Shown: positions 43,997 to 53,253 of the stretch, in pieces
How positions within the stretch are numbered: the first letter of the stretch is position 1
Layout of the letters: every line of letters begins with the position of its first letter
From: CAWCKS01 sp963763485
GTDB taxonomy: Bacteria > Pseudomonadota > Alphaproteobacteria > Rhizobiales > Xanthobacteraceae
Reading direction: 5' to 3'
Length of the DNA stretch: 64,000 nucleotides
Assembly: GCA_963763485.1 (NCBI GenBank)
Contig: CAVXOW010000003.1
Coordinates: 186,001 to 250,000, forward strand
Notes under the pieces: model-generated
What the model was told of the DNA's origin: nothing
The model's database searches: none
The model's input: only the letters and a program-made list of their open reading frames with translations
Position numbers and translations under genes: made by a program

Positions 43997-44886
43997 CCGG
44001 CCGACCCGCCATGAGCCGCGTGGCCGTTCCGGATCGCACCGCGCGTCGCCGGTACCGCAGCGGACGTCGCCTTGCCAGCGGCATCGCGGGTGCGGCCTTC
44101 GGCATCGCCTTGCTCATCTGGACGCTGCTACCGGTCTACAACATGGTGCTCATTGCGCTCGACGACGAGGGCGACGAGTTCACGGGCAGCCTGTGGCCGC
44201 TTGATCCGTCGTTCGAGAGCTTTCGTGTGATCTGGACGCAAGGGCACTGGTATCTCGAACATTTCTGGCACCAGTTCGGCAACAGTATATTTCTCGGCGT
44301 AGCCACCATGGTGCTCACCGTGGCCATCGGCTCGCTCGCAAGCTTTGCGATCGGACGGATGCAGCTGCGCCGTGGTCAGCTGATTGGCGACGTCGCGCTG
44401 CTGACCTACATTGTGCCGACGGCGGTCCTGATCATACCGTTCGTCCACATCATGCATCTCTACAGGCTCTCCGACAGCCTTTGGGCGCCGATTGCTGCTT
44501 ATGTCGCCTTCGCCACGCCGTACGCCGTCTTGATCCTGCACCAATACGGCAAGCTGCTGCCGATGGAGCTCGACGAGTGCGCCAGGATCGACGGGGCTTC
44601 ACCGGTCCAGATCTATCTGCGCATTTACCTGCCGCTGATGACACCGGCGCTCGCCGCGGTGGGCGTCTATGCGTTGTTGCTGGCGTGGAACGACTACCTC
44701 TACCAGTTCATGCTGCTTTCATCGATGCGCAACATGACCGTGGCGGCGGCGATCAATCAGTTCTTCGACAGCGACGAGGCGCCTTGGAACTATATGATGG
44801 CGGTCGCTCTGGTTTATTCGCTGCCGCCGATTGCAATTTACTTTGGGCTGCGCCGATTCACGTCGTTTGAGCGCGTGCGTACGTAG
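43993..44886 (+). CDS. ABC importer permease, MalG type (pair 2)
   Basis: A 297-residue permease; ATGA overlap with the previous gene. It closely parallels the permease at 42166: HQFGNSIFLGVATMVLTVAIGS, EAA-type loop MELDECARIDGASPVQ and DSDEAPWNYMMAVALVYSLPP. A second in-frame ATG at 44011 could also start it. The operon ends here with no ATP-binding subunit; benE on the opposite strand follows. Confidence 0.92.
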   Translation: MTGRPAMSRVAVPDRTARRRYRSGRRLASGIAGAAFGIALLIWTLLPVYNMVLIALDDEGDEFTGSLWPLDPSFESFRVIWTQGHWYLEHFWHQFGNSIFLGVATMVLTVAIGSLASFAIGRMQLRRGQLIGDVALLTYIVPTAVLIIPFVHIMHLYRLSDSLWAPIAAYVAFATPYAVLILHQYGKLLPMELDECARIDGASPVQIYLRIYLPLMTPALAAVGVYALLLAWNDYLYQFMLLSSMRNMTVAAAINQFFDSDEAPWNYMMAVALVYSLPPIAIYFGLRRFTSFERVRT

Positions 44887-44932
44887 CTCAGATGTGCCGG
44901 ACGGATCCCGACCGCGTGTCCGCTGGGGCATA

Positions 44933-45238
44933 AGCCGACGTAGCGCATCCTCCGACGTCACCTCCACTCAAGTCTTAAAAGCAGACCTCGCTGGGCTTTG
45001 CGCCGTATCTCTCTGATGCGGAAGTGACAGGCGAAGTCAGCCTTGCGATGTCGGCTCCGACCTAAAGTCCGCCCGCTCCAACAGGACGGATATGATGATG
45101 CCGGAGACCAATCCCCAGAAGGCCGCTCCAACGTTCAACAGCGGTACGTCTGCCACAGTGACGAGAAACGCCACCAGTGCGCCGAGCGAGAAACGGTTTG
45201 CGAACGCGGTGACGAAAGCTGTCTGCAAAACGCGCAAC
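44933..45238 (+). repeat. Duplicated benE 3' fragment, right (source) copy
   Basis: The segments 44933-44984 and 45073-45238 match the left copy at 38168-38219 and 38225-38390. Between the two matching blocks this copy has about 88 bases where the left copy has 5. The 166-bp block is the 3' end of the intact benE gene, so this copy is ancestral and the left one derived. Confidence 0.9.
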
Positions 45239-46275
45239 ATCGCAAGACCCGCCAGCGCTGCGATGAAGGACTTTGGGGCATCGAGGAGCAGTCGGGTGAA
45301 AGTTGGCGCAAGCAGCCCAAACATGATCGCCAGAAGGCCGACCACGATCCCGGCGATATATTGGCGCTCGCGCTCGCCACTGCCGACAAGAATGGCGTTC
45401 GTTGGTCCCGTGAGGCACGTGCTGATGCCGCCCACAAGGGCGCTGACGGTCGCGCCGATACCGCAAGCGATCGTCACCGCATTGACTGGCGGATTGTGTC
45501 CCGCTGCCTTGAGGACAGCGAAACCCTGGCCGTTCTGTACGACCAGAACCGTGATCGCCAGCGGTACGACAAGTTCGACGATCGCTGCGACCGACCAGGT
45601 CGGCTCTTGAACGACCGGTCTGATCAATTCGAACTGCAGCGGCGACGAAGCGTCAAATCTGCCGAGGGCGATCGTGGCAAACGCGCCCACCAGGAGCGCT
45701 CCTATGATAGGCGGGCAGCGGCGACCCAGCTGTGGCGCCGAGGCCAGGAGCAGCCAGGTCGCGACCATTGGCCCTGCGATGGCGGTGTCTGCGAAGACAG
45801 CATGGACGAGGTCAAGGCCGAACCGGAGGAATACCCCGGCGACCATTCCCATTACGATCGACAGCGGCACCAACTCCATCACGCGCTTCACCCAGCCGGT
45901 CGCACCAAGCACCAGCATGAGGGCGCTCGTGATGTAGTACGCTCCAACGACCTCGTGAAAAGTCAGGTGAGTCAACGACTGTCCGACCAGCACCGTGCCG
46001 GGAATTGTCCAGAAGAACGCCAATGGCTGCCGATAAAGCCAGCAGAACAGGATTGTGATCAGACCATTGACGAAGAAGACACCGAAGATCCAGGAAGCGA
46101 TTTCACCTTCGGAAAGGCCACCCCGCGAACCGGCTGTCAGGATGATGGCGACTGGCGCAGTTGCGGCAAACAGCCAGCCAATGAATCCGTTTGAGGCGTA
46201 AAGGAAGCCAAAGTCGGAAGTGATCTTTGCGGGAGTTGGCGGTCTCTCGGCCGGTCGTTCGAAATGTCTGAGCAT
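45037..46275 (-). CDS. Benzoate/H+ symporter BenE family transporter
   Basis: A 412-residue membrane protein with about 11-12 helices of the BenE family, for example GEIASWIFGVFFVNGLITIL, PGTVLVGQSL, GMVAGVFLRFGLDLV and GGISTCLTGPTNAILVG. The start at ATG 46275 is uncertain because no clear ribosome site precedes it; a GTG or further upstream codon is possible. It imports aromatic acids such as benzoate with protons in characterised members. No benABCD genes lie beside it. The last 55 codons are duplicated at 38225-38390. Confidence 0.88.
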   Translation of the reverse strand: MLRHFERPAERPPTPAKITSDFGFLYASNGFIGWLFAATAPVAIILTAGSRGGLSEGEIASWIFGVFFVNGLITILFCWLYRQPLAFFWTIPGTVLVGQSLTHLTFHEVVGAYYITSALMLVLGATGWVKRVMELVPLSIVMGMVAGVFLRFGLDLVHAVFADTAIAGPMVATWLLLASAPQLGRRCPPIIGALLVGAFATIALGRFDASSPLQFELIRPVVQEPTWSVAAIVELVVPLAITVLVVQNGQGFAVLKAAGHNPPVNAVTIACGIGATVSALVGGISTCLTGPTNAILVGSGERERQYIAGIVVGLLAIMFGLLAPTFTRLLLDAPKSFIAALAGLAMLRVLQTAFVTAFANRFSLGALVAFLVTVADVPLLNVGAAFWGLVSGIIISVLLERADFRSEPTSQG

Positions 46276-46358
46276 GGATAGACTTGGTACAGCGGCAACA
46301 ATCGGTGTCAAAATCCTATCAACAAGCGGCTCGATGTCCGCTTTGGGTCGGTCCAGGC

Positions 46359-46598
46359 TTATTTCTTCTGGAGGCCCTTGATGGTTGTTGTGGTGCCGGC
46401 CCACGTTCCGGTCGCCATACAGCCGTTATAGTCATTCCTGCAGATCGTTTCTGGATCGGACGCGCCCTGATGGCCGCGAACCTGGTTGTACATTTTCAGG
46501 CAGGTCGCAAGCACGTCTGAGCAACTCTTGGCGTCTGCGAACGACGTCGGGCCGATCATTGCAAGGCCTGCGATCAGAACCATTTGAAGAGCGCGCAT
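46359..46598 (-). CDS. Small secreted cysteine-containing protein
   Basis: A 79-residue protein starting MRALQMVLIAGLAMIG with GGAG upstream, a signal peptide ending near TSFADA. The mature part has four cysteines (KSCSDVLATCLKMYN, ETICRNDYNGCMATG), likely two disulfides. It resembles small rhizobial exported proteins of unknown function. It is upstream of benE on the same strand with an 83-base gap. Confidence 0.65.
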   Translation of the reverse strand: MRALQMVLIAGLAMIGPTSFADAKSCSDVLATCLKMYNQVRGHQGASDPETICRNDYNGCMATGTWAGTTTTIKGLQKK

Positions 46599-46769
46599 CA
46601 GAAGCTCCATTGCGTCGTTCGGGTTACCCGGCGACATCCGCCGCCAGCACCGCTGCTAAGTCGCCGGGCCACGCGCTCGGCGGTCACAGCATAACCTTAG
46701 TTGGCGCTCCACGTATCAAAGGATTTCGGGCGGTTGCATCGCAGGTTCGTCGCGCGCGAAAAGATGCGC

Positions 46770-49052
46770 TTACGACGACGCGACATGCAACAACTCGGCA
46801 GCCGTTGTCACCGGCAGCCTCTCGGCCAGCACATCATAAAGCCCCTGCAGCGCCGGTGGCGCAAGCGCGCGGCAGGCGGCGAGCAGTTGCGCGCCGTCCT
46901 GGTGCGAAGCGCCATCGAGGCATTTCAGCAGGTTCTCGTGCATTCGCGCCAGTTCGGCGAACTCTTCCGACTTTGCAAAGTCCTCGCCGCCGACCAGCGC
47001 GAGCAGCTTGCTCGGCAGCGACTTGCCTTTGAGCAGGATTTCTCCGGCCTCGAGGAACGCCATGCCGGGAGCCGCGCGGGCGACGTCTTCCGACACGAGC
47101 ACATCGACGCCGAACGACTTCGTCGCCGACTCAATTCGCGCGGCGACGTTCACCACGTCGCCCATCGCCGAATAGTTGAAGCGCTTTTCCGATCCCATAT
47201 TGCCGACGCAAGCCGTGCCCGCATTGAGACCGATGCCGACGCGGACCGTGGCATCCTCGAAGCCGCGGCTGCCGAAGCCGAACGCATCGCTCTCGTTCAG
47301 GCTCTGTACCACATCGCGCATCTTCAGCGCCGCGCGGCAGGCGCGCGAGGTGTGGTCGGAAATGTCGAGCGGCGCGTTCCAGAACGCCATGATGGAATCG
47401 CCGATATACTTGTCGATGGTGCCGAGCTCCGACTGGATGGCGTCGGACAGCGGCGCCAGCAGTGTGTTGATGAAGCCGACCAACTCGGTCGCGCTCATCT
47501 GCTCGGAGATCGGCGTGAAGCCGCGCACGTCCATGAACATGATGGTGATGTCACGGTCCTCGCCGCCGAGCTGCATCGCCTGCGGCGAAGCTTCGAGCCG
47601 CGACAGCAATTCAGGCGCGAGATACTGGCTGAAGGCCTGGCGGACGAACCTCTTCTCCTGATCGGAGGCGACATGCAGCACGCGTTCGACCGCCACATAG
47701 GTCAGCGCCGTGGCGAGCGACGGATAGATCGGGTCGATCAGCAGGCGGAATTGCGAGAAGCCGAACCACGAGCCGGCTACCGCCAGTGCCAGTGCGATGG
47801 CGCCCGCGACAAGCGAATACTGCGCGCCGAACGACAACAGCATGATCGCAACGAAGGCGCCCATCGCAAACGTCATCACTGTCTCGAGGCCGTCGGCCCA
47901 GTCGGGCCGGGTGATGAAATCCTGAGCCAGAATCTGCTCGAGGATCTGGGCATGGATCGCCGCGCTCGGGACGGTCTCTCCGAGCGGCGTGGCGCGCAGG
48001 TCCTGCAGGCCTGCTGCCGACGTGCCGATCAGGATCAGGCAGCCGTCGATCTTCGGCCTGACCTCGGCTTCCTTGGCGGGGTCCATGATGTCTTTCACGG
48101 AGACGTAGCGGCGCTCGGGCCGATTGTGGTCGAAATAGACCCACATCTCGCCGTCTTCGGTCAGCGGAACGCGGAACTGGCCGATCCGCATGTCGAGCAG
48201 CGCCGCGCGGCCGGTGTCGGAGTTCCCGCTCGCGCCGGTGCCGCGCACCGTGATGCCCTTCTGCTGCTGGGCGACGCGCAACGCCTCGACCGCCAGGCCG
48301 GGATAGACGCGCTCGCCATCCGACGACAGCATCGGAATCCGCCTGATGATTCCGGAGCGGTCGCGCGCGCTGACATTCAGGCCGCCGACACCGGCGGCGG
48401 CATCGGTCAGGACGGGCAAGCTGACGATCGCGCCGCGGAACGGCGGCAGCACTTTCGTCGGCTCGACGCCGACAAAGGCGAGCCCCGATTTCACCGGTGG
48501 CCGAACGTCGTTGGCATCGGGCGTATGCGCAAAGCCAAGCACGCTCGATGTCCTGGCGAGCGCATCCGCGAATGCCTTGTCGTGATCGGGCAGGTTGGCC
48601 AGCATCGCTGCCGCGGCCTTGGCTTCGGCGCTGTCGCCGTCACCGACGTCTTGGGCCATGCGTGCCGGATTGGTGCGGTCGGTCTCGGGGAACAGCATGT
48701 CGAAGGTGACGACCGCGGCGCCGAGTTCGGCGAGGCGGTTGGTCAGCGCGGCAAGGCGTGTGCGCGACCACGGCCACTGGCCGAACGCGGCGATCGAGGC
48801 GTCGTCGATGTCGGCGATGCGGACGGGGTAATCTGCATAGGTGCGCGGCTTGATGCGCTGGTAGGCGTCGAAGGTGCGTTCCTGCAGCTCGGTGACGATC
48901 GCGGGATTGTAGACGCGCAGCAAGGTGAGGGCGGTGAGCGCAATAATTGCTGAGCCGGTCGCCTTGCCGCTGCGCGAGCGCGCAAAGCGACGCAGCCGAA
49001 CCAGGGCCCAGCGTCCCGTCGTCCCGAATGCTCCAACCGCTTTTATCGCCAC
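46770..49052 (-). CDS. CHASE2-domain class III adenylate/guanylate cyclase
   Basis: A protein of about 760 residues. The N-terminus has one membrane helix (SGKATGSAIIALTALTLL), then an extracytoplasmic CHASE2 sensor (YADYPVRIADIDDASIAAFG to KIDGCLILIGTSAAG), three helices (VMTFAMGAFVAIMLLSFG and following) and a C-terminal cyclase domain. The catalytic metal Asp is in ITIMFMDVRGFTPISEQ and the second in TIDKYIGDSIMAFW; NYSAMGDVVNVAARIES completes the substrate site. It probably makes cAMP in response to a periplasmic signal. The GTG at 49052 is the preferred start, but not certain. It stands alone. Confidence 0.9.
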   Translation of the reverse strand: MAIKAVGAFGTTGRWALVRLRRFARSRSGKATGSAIIALTALTLLRVYNPAIVTELQERTFDAYQRIKPRTYADYPVRIADIDDASIAAFGQWPWSRTRLAALTNRLAELGAAVVTFDMLFPETDRTNPARMAQDVGDGDSAEAKAAAAMLANLPDHDKAFADALARTSSVLGFAHTPDANDVRPPVKSGLAFVGVEPTKVLPPFRGAIVSLPVLTDAAAGVGGLNVSARDRSGIIRRIPMLSSDGERVYPGLAVEALRVAQQQKGITVRGTGASGNSDTGRAALLDMRIGQFRVPLTEDGEMWVYFDHNRPERRYVSVKDIMDPAKEAEVRPKIDGCLILIGTSAAGLQDLRATPLGETVPSAAIHAQILEQILAQDFITRPDWADGLETVMTFAMGAFVAIMLLSFGAQYSLVAGAIALALAVAGSWFGFSQFRLLIDPIYPSLATALTYVAVERVLHVASDQEKRFVRQAFSQYLAPELLSRLEASPQAMQLGGEDRDITIMFMDVRGFTPISEQMSATELVGFINTLLAPLSDAIQSELGTIDKYIGDSIMAFWNAPLDISDHTSRACRAALKMRDVVQSLNESDAFGFGSRGFEDATVRVGIGLNAGTACVGNMGSEKRFNYSAMGDVVNVAARIESATKSFGVDVLVSEDVARAAPGMAFLEAGEILLKGKSLPSKLLALVGGEDFAKSEEFAELARMHENLLKCLDGASHQDGAQLLAACRALAPPALQGLYDVLAERLPVTTAAELLHVASS

Positions 49053-49403
49053 GTCTCGGTCGTCACGCCTTTTGCCACAAATGCGTTGTCCACTGCCGAC
49101 CCGACCCCAGCTTTGGTCGCCGCGCGGGGCCTGCCAATTCAATGGAAGTCCCAAGCGCCGGGCGGTTCAGCCAGCTTAGCGCATGCGGCAGCCGCCGTCA
49201 GGGCCGGAAAACCCTGCATTTGCGCGGTTATCGGGCACGCGTCAGCGCGGGCCGGAGACAGGGAACGCCTACGCCCGATACGGCGTTGCCCTCAGGAGGC
49301 GATCGAGCATTACGCATTGCGTCGTCGAAAACGGTTGAACCCGACGATGGCAGTCCCGCACCAAATTCCTCGGAAGCCTACCGGCGAGACATGGAAGGCC
49401 AGA

Positions 49404-49820
49404 ATGGCTCAGGCGAAACGAAGGCGACGATTGCTGCGCACAGGAGTTGCGCTCGCCATTCTGATCGGCGGATCTGGGCTGGCAATCGCGCATCAGGTCA
49501 TCAACGCGACCGACCGCACGCAAGCGATCGCCGATGACGCGGCACTGGCCGGCATCCATGCGCTGGTCGGTGCCGACAATCGCGTCAATCTCGGCAAATT
49601 CCACGACGCCTCGAATGCCGCCCATCGCGCGGCGCAGGGACAGGGCGTTGCGGCGGCGAATGTCACGCCGTTCGCCGACGGTTCGTCGTTCTCGGTGGCT
49701 CTCAACGCGCCGCGCCGCTGCCACGACGTGGTGGCCACGGCGCACTATGTGCGCCCCGGCCAGCGCATCAGCGAGGCGATGGGCGAAAGCCGCGTCGCGC
49801 GGCTGTCAGGCGTCGAGTAG
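49404..49820 (+). CDS. Single-pass protein resembling Tad/TadG-type
   Basis: A 138-residue protein starting MAQAKRRRRLLRTGVALAIL, with GGAAGG upstream (an ATG at 49347 is possible). A membrane anchor follows the basic N-terminus. The periplasmic part (TDRTQAIADDAALAGIHALVG, NRVNLGKFHDASNAAHRAAQG) resembles the N-terminal alpha-beta segment of TadE/TadG-like pseudopilin proteins, but is short. Divergent from the cyclase gene. Role unknown; membership is weak. Confidence 0.55.
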   Translation: MAQAKRRRRLLRTGVALAILIGGSGLAIAHQVINATDRTQAIADDAALAGIHALVGADNRVNLGKFHDASNAAHRAAQGQGVAAANVTPFADGSSFSVALNAPRRCHDVVATAHYVRPGQRISEAMGESRVARLSGVE

Positions 49821-49869
49821 CCGCAGTGAATTGAGTCGCGGCTCTCTACCGCTCGTCCCCGCGGACGTC

Positions 49870-49961
49870 GGCCAAACAAGTGTTTGGCCTGAGGGGACCC
49901 AGCTTTTGCAACGCAATGAGCGCTAGTTTTCAGTCACACTGGATTCCCGCTTTCGCGGGAA
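49870..49961. repeat. Two palindromic intergenic hairpins
   Basis: GGCCAAACA-AG-TGTTTGGCC at 49870-49889 is a perfect 9-bp stem, and TTCCCGC-TTTC-GCGGGAA at 49944-49961 a perfect 7-bp stem. The second type is a common dispersed hairpin in Bradyrhizobium-like genomes. They lie between two convergent genes and could end both transcripts, although neither has a clear T tract. Confidence 0.6.
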
Positions 49962-49979
49962 TGAGCGGAGTTAAATTTC

Positions 49980-50375
49980 TCAGCGCTGCACGAGCTGGGT
50001 CAGCACACCGCCGGTCACCGACGGATGCACGAAGACCTGGCCCTTGATTGGATTGCCGGGGCCGGGATCGCCGACCAGGCGAATGCCTTTTTCGCGCAGC
50101 TCAGCGACGGTCTTTTCGAGATCATCGACCTTCATCGCGACGAGATGGACGCCTTCGCCGAGGTCGTTGAGGCGCTTGGCGATCGGGCCCTTGTCGCCGA
50201 AGTTCGAGACCAGCTCGATATAGGAATCGGGGAAGCGGAAGAAAGCCATCTTCATGCCGGCGGCTTCGTTGTCCCGCTTCTCGGACACCTTGGTGTTGTA
50301 GATCGTCTCGTAGCGGCCGACCGCCGCTTCGAGATCCTTCACCGCCACCACGATATGATCGACACCCTTGAACAT
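49980..50375 (-). CDS. VOC family protein (methylmalonyl-CoA epimerase-like)
   Basis: A 131-residue vicinal oxygen chelate protein with two beta-alpha-beta-beta-beta modules. MFKGVDHIVVAVKDLEAAVGRYE holds the first metal histidine, and GEGVHLVAMKVDDLEKTVAELR the second, with glutamate ligands in SYIELVSN. GGGAGAAG precedes the ATG. The size and LGEGVHLVAMKV pattern resemble methylmalonyl-CoA epimerase or glyoxalase, but residues alone do not decide it. It is directly downstream of a ThDP enzyme gene on the same strand. Confidence 0.85.
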   Translation of the reverse strand: MFKGVDHIVVAVKDLEAAVGRYETIYNTKVSEKRDNEAAGMKMAFFRFPDSYIELVSNFGDKGPIAKRLNDLGEGVHLVAMKVDDLEKTVAELREKGIRLVGDPGPGNPIKGQVFVHPSVTGGVLTQLVQR

Positions 50376-50410
50376 TTTTCTTCTCCCTTTGATTCTGTGT
50401 TGAGCTTTCT

Positions 50411-50511
50411 CCGTCATCCTGAGGTGCGAGCGCAGCGAGCCTCGAAGGATGAACGGCCCGGGCCGTCGCCCTTCGAGGGCCGCGTTGCACGCGGCCACCT
50501 CAGGGTGACGG
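50411..50511. repeat. Large palindromic intergenic repeat
   Basis: CCGTCATCCTGAGGTG on the left and its near-complement CACCTCAGGGTGACGG on the right bracket nested short palindromes, including a GGCCCGGGCC-type core, over about 100 bases. It is a dispersed type of repeat that is frequent between genes in this lineage. It separates the ThDP enzyme gene from the VOC gene. Confidence 0.7.
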
Positions 50512-50541
50512 ATAACTTGGCCTCACTACATCTCACTACAA

Positions 50542-52212
50542 TTACCTCACACCATGCCCGGCCTTGACGGCCGTGCGCATCTTCGGCGTCGTCACGAGAT
50601 CCGAGGTAACGACGTCCCAGATCATCGCGGTGTCGCCAGCCTCGTAGTCCTTCATCAGGCCATCGAACTGACTGACGTCGGTGACAGTGGCGCCGCGCAA
50701 GCCAAAACCTTCGGCAATCGCCTTGAAGTCAGGCCGGCCGAAGATCGCGCCCGTCTCGTCGATACCTTCGTGGCGCAGCTTGTGGATCTCGGCGCCGTAG
50801 GCGCCGTCATTCGCGATGATGAACAGCAGTTTCAGCCCGTGCCGCCGGACTGCCTCCAGTTCCTGGATGTGCATGAGAAGCGAGCCGTCGCCCTCGAACA
50901 GCACGACCTTGCCGTTCTTGCGCGCCGCTGCGACGCCGATCGCGTACGAGATCGAATTGCCGATCGCGCCAAAGTCGCGCATGCAGTGATAGCGGGTTGG
51001 CTCAAAGCCGCGCATCACGGTGTGGAAATACGAGTGATGGCCGGAGCCGGAGACCTGGTCGTAGTCGCGCGGGATTACGGTCTCGAGCTTCTCGAACACC
51101 CTTCGCGGGTCGAGTTCGCCGGATTTGACCGTGAACGGCGTATCGTCCGCCGGTTCCTGCTTGATGCGCTTTGCGAGTTCCGGCGAGCGGACGTTGGCCG
51201 CGGTCTTGCCGATCTTCTTGATGCGCGCGAGCAGGTCGGCGGCGGCGAGTTTGGCGTCGGCCTTCATGTAGATGTCGGCGGCCTGGTTGCCGTCGCGCAG
51301 GCCCATCGGGGCAAGATCGATCTGGACCATCTCCGCTTGCGGGCACAACGTATCGCCGTCGACGGTGTAGTAGGTGACGCTCGAGCCGATCGCGATCACA
51401 AGATCGGCCTCGAGGAATTTCTCCCGCGCAATGGCGCGCGAAAATCCGCCGGCGACGCCGAGCGAGAACGGATTGTGATCGTACATGCCGCGGCCGAGCA
51501 GCGTGGTCGACAGCAAGGCGCCGCTGGCTTCCGCAAGCTCCTCAACTTCTTTCCGCGCGTCGGACCACACGACACCGCGCCCGGCGATGAAGATCGGGCA
51601 CTTGGCCTTGGCGAGCTTCTCGGCGACTTCGGCGGCCTGGTCGGGATTCGGTGGAATACGCGCGACCTCGGGTGTGATCTGCGTGGCCGGCTTGTATTCG
51701 CCGATGTTGGGCAACGGCTGCAGCTGCAGGTCATAGGGGATGCCGAGCACGACCGGCTTGCGCTCATGGCGGGCGACGTGGAAGGCCTCGCGGACATATT
51801 GATACATGCGCTGCGGCGAGTGCGCGGTTATGTAGTGGGCGCCGCAGGCGGCGGCGAACGGGGCCTGCTCGATGCGCTGGCTGTACCATTTGGCGCCGAC
51901 CGGGGCTTCGCCGGCAAAGATGACCATCGGCACGTTGGAGCGCACCGCCGAGGTCAGTGCGGTCATGATCTGGGTGAAACCCGGGCCGCAGGTCACCGAC
52001 GCCACGCCGACCTTGCCGGTCGCGCTGTAATACCCCATCGCCATTGCCGCGGCGCAGTGCTCGTGACGGGCATGGTAAGTGTGCATGCCGTCGAGGTCCT
52101 TCATCGCCGTGACCCAATGCATATTGCCGTCGCCCATCAGCGTGAAGTGATGGTCGACGCCCTCGGCGGCAAAGGCGTGGGCCAGCGCCTGATAGGTCGG
52201 CATGTTGGTCAT
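50542..52212 (-). CDS. Thiamine diphosphate-dependent enzyme (acetolactate synthase-like)
   Basis: A 556-residue decarboxylase/synthase with three domains. The N-terminal Pyr domain has the cofactor-activating Glu in ARHEHCAAAMAMGY; the C-terminal PP domain has the Mg/ThDP motif GDGSLLMHIQELEAVRRHGLKL, shortened here to GDGS...N with LFIIANDG. AAAGGAA precedes the ATG at 52212. It resembles acetolactate synthase large subunit, benzoylformate decarboxylase or oxalyl-CoA decarboxylase but I cannot choose. The neighbours (two SDRs, two VOC proteins) suggest a C-C lyase step in a catabolic pathway. Confidence 0.9.
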   Translation of the reverse strand: MTNMPTYQALAHAFAAEGVDHHFTLMGDGNMHWVTAMKDLDGMHTYHARHEHCAAAMAMGYYSATGKVGVASVTCGPGFTQIMTALTSAVRSNVPMVIFAGEAPVGAKWYSQRIEQAPFAAACGAHYITAHSPQRMYQYVREAFHVARHERKPVVLGIPYDLQLQPLPNIGEYKPATQITPEVARIPPNPDQAAEVAEKLAKAKCPIFIAGRGVVWSDARKEVEELAEASGALLSTTLLGRGMYDHNPFSLGVAGGFSRAIAREKFLEADLVIAIGSSVTYYTVDGDTLCPQAEMVQIDLAPMGLRDGNQAADIYMKADAKLAAADLLARIKKIGKTAANVRSPELAKRIKQEPADDTPFTVKSGELDPRRVFEKLETVIPRDYDQVSGSGHHSYFHTVMRGFEPTRYHCMRDFGAIGNSISYAIGVAAARKNGKVVLFEGDGSLLMHIQELEAVRRHGLKLLFIIANDGAYGAEIHKLRHEGIDETGAIFGRPDFKAIAEGFGLRGATVTDVSQFDGLMKDYEAGDTAMIWDVVTSDLVTTPKMRTAVKAGHGVR

Positions 52213-52425
52213 GATATTTCCTTTGGGATTTCCTCGGACGTTTCTTGTCGGATTTGGTTGCAGGGTGGGAAGGGCGTTTCGATTATTGGAACGGCGGTTC
52301 GGTTGTTGGGCCTATGAAAACAGGTTTGCGCGCGCGGAGCGAGGGGGCAAACTAATGCCTGCGTTGCGGCAGCGTGGCGGATAGCGAATAACGGCGAATA
52401 ACGAACAAAGAATGGGAGAACGCCA

Positions 52426-53238
52426 ATGAGAGGTGCCGAGGACGACGAAGGCCTGTCCGGCAAAGTTGCGATCGTGAGCGGCGGCGGTGCCGCCGGTGAT
52501 GGGATCGGTAACGGACGCGCAGCCGCAGTTCTGCTTGCCCGCGCCGGCACCAAAGTGCTGGTCGCCGACCGCGATATCAAGCTCGCCGAGCGCACCGTGC
52601 AGATGATTGCCGAGGAAGGTGGCACCGCCGCGGCGCACGCTGCCGACGTTACCAGCGATGCCGAGTGCAAGCGGCTGGTCGAGGCCGCCGTCGATCGTTT
52701 TGGCCGGCTCGATTTCCTCGACAACAATGTCGGCATCGGCAGCCGCGGCAGCGTCGTCGACGAGGCGCCGGAGACTTGGCGCCGCGTCATGCAGGTCAAC
52801 GTCGAGACCATGTTCCTTTTGTCGAAGCACGCGATCCCGGCGATGATCAAGACCGCCAAGGGCGGCGCCATCGTCAACATCTCCTCGATCTCGGCGCTGC
52901 GGCCGCGCGGGCTCACCACCTATACGACCTCGAAGGCCGCGGTGATCGGCCTGACCAAGGCGATGGCGGTCGACCACGGCCGCGACCACATCCGCGTCAA
53001 TTGTATCTGTCCGGGACCGATGTACACGCCGATGGTTTACGCCCGCGGCATGAGCGACAAGGCGCGCTCCCAGCGCGCTGGCGCCTCTGTGCTGAAGCTC
53101 GAAGGTAGCGGCTGGGACATCGGGCAGGCCACGAAATTCCTGATGTCGAATTATGCGCGTTACATTACCGGCCAGGTGCTGGTGGTCGATGGCGGTGTCA
53201 CGCTCCAGGGCCCGGAACGGGATTCGGAAGGGCATTGA
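52426..53238 (+). CDS. SDR family oxidoreductase
   Basis: A 270-residue short-chain dehydrogenase. The cofactor loop is SGGGAAGDGIGNGRAAA, an extended form of the usual T-G-x-x-x-G-I-G; a conserved NNVGIG motif replaces NNAG. Catalytic Ser (NISSISAL), Tyr and Lys (TYTTSKAAVIG) are present. The extended loop and NNVG are shared with the next SDR gene, so the two form a paralogous pair. It is divergent from the ThDP gene. Confidence 0.92.
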   Translation: MRGAEDDEGLSGKVAIVSGGGAAGDGIGNGRAAAVLLARAGTKVLVADRDIKLAERTVQMIAEEGGTAAAHAADVTSDAECKRLVEAAVDRFGRLDFLDNNVGIGSRGSVVDEAPETWRRVMQVNVETMFLLSKHAIPAMIKTAKGGAIVNISSISALRPRGLTTYTTSKAAVIGLTKAMAVDHGRDHIRVNCICPGPMYTPMVYARGMSDKARSQRAGASVLKLEGSGWDIGQATKFLMSNYARYITGQVLVVDGGVTLQGPERDSEGH

Positions 53239-53253
53239 TTTAGCGAATGGCGG

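Noticed and set aside
38168..45238. Composite transposon carrying the ABC importer
   Set aside because: The flanking repeats are benE fragments, not insertion sequences; no transposase or terminal repeats are present.
46701..48953. 750-codon frame antisense to the cyclase gene
   Set aside because: Arg/Gln/His/Asp-rich text without hydrophobic structure; explained by codon bias of the CHASE2 cyclase on the other strand.
50554..52317. 587-codon frame antisense to the ThDP enzyme
   Set aside because: Shadow frame with no recognisable domain; the sense frame holds the ThDP motifs.
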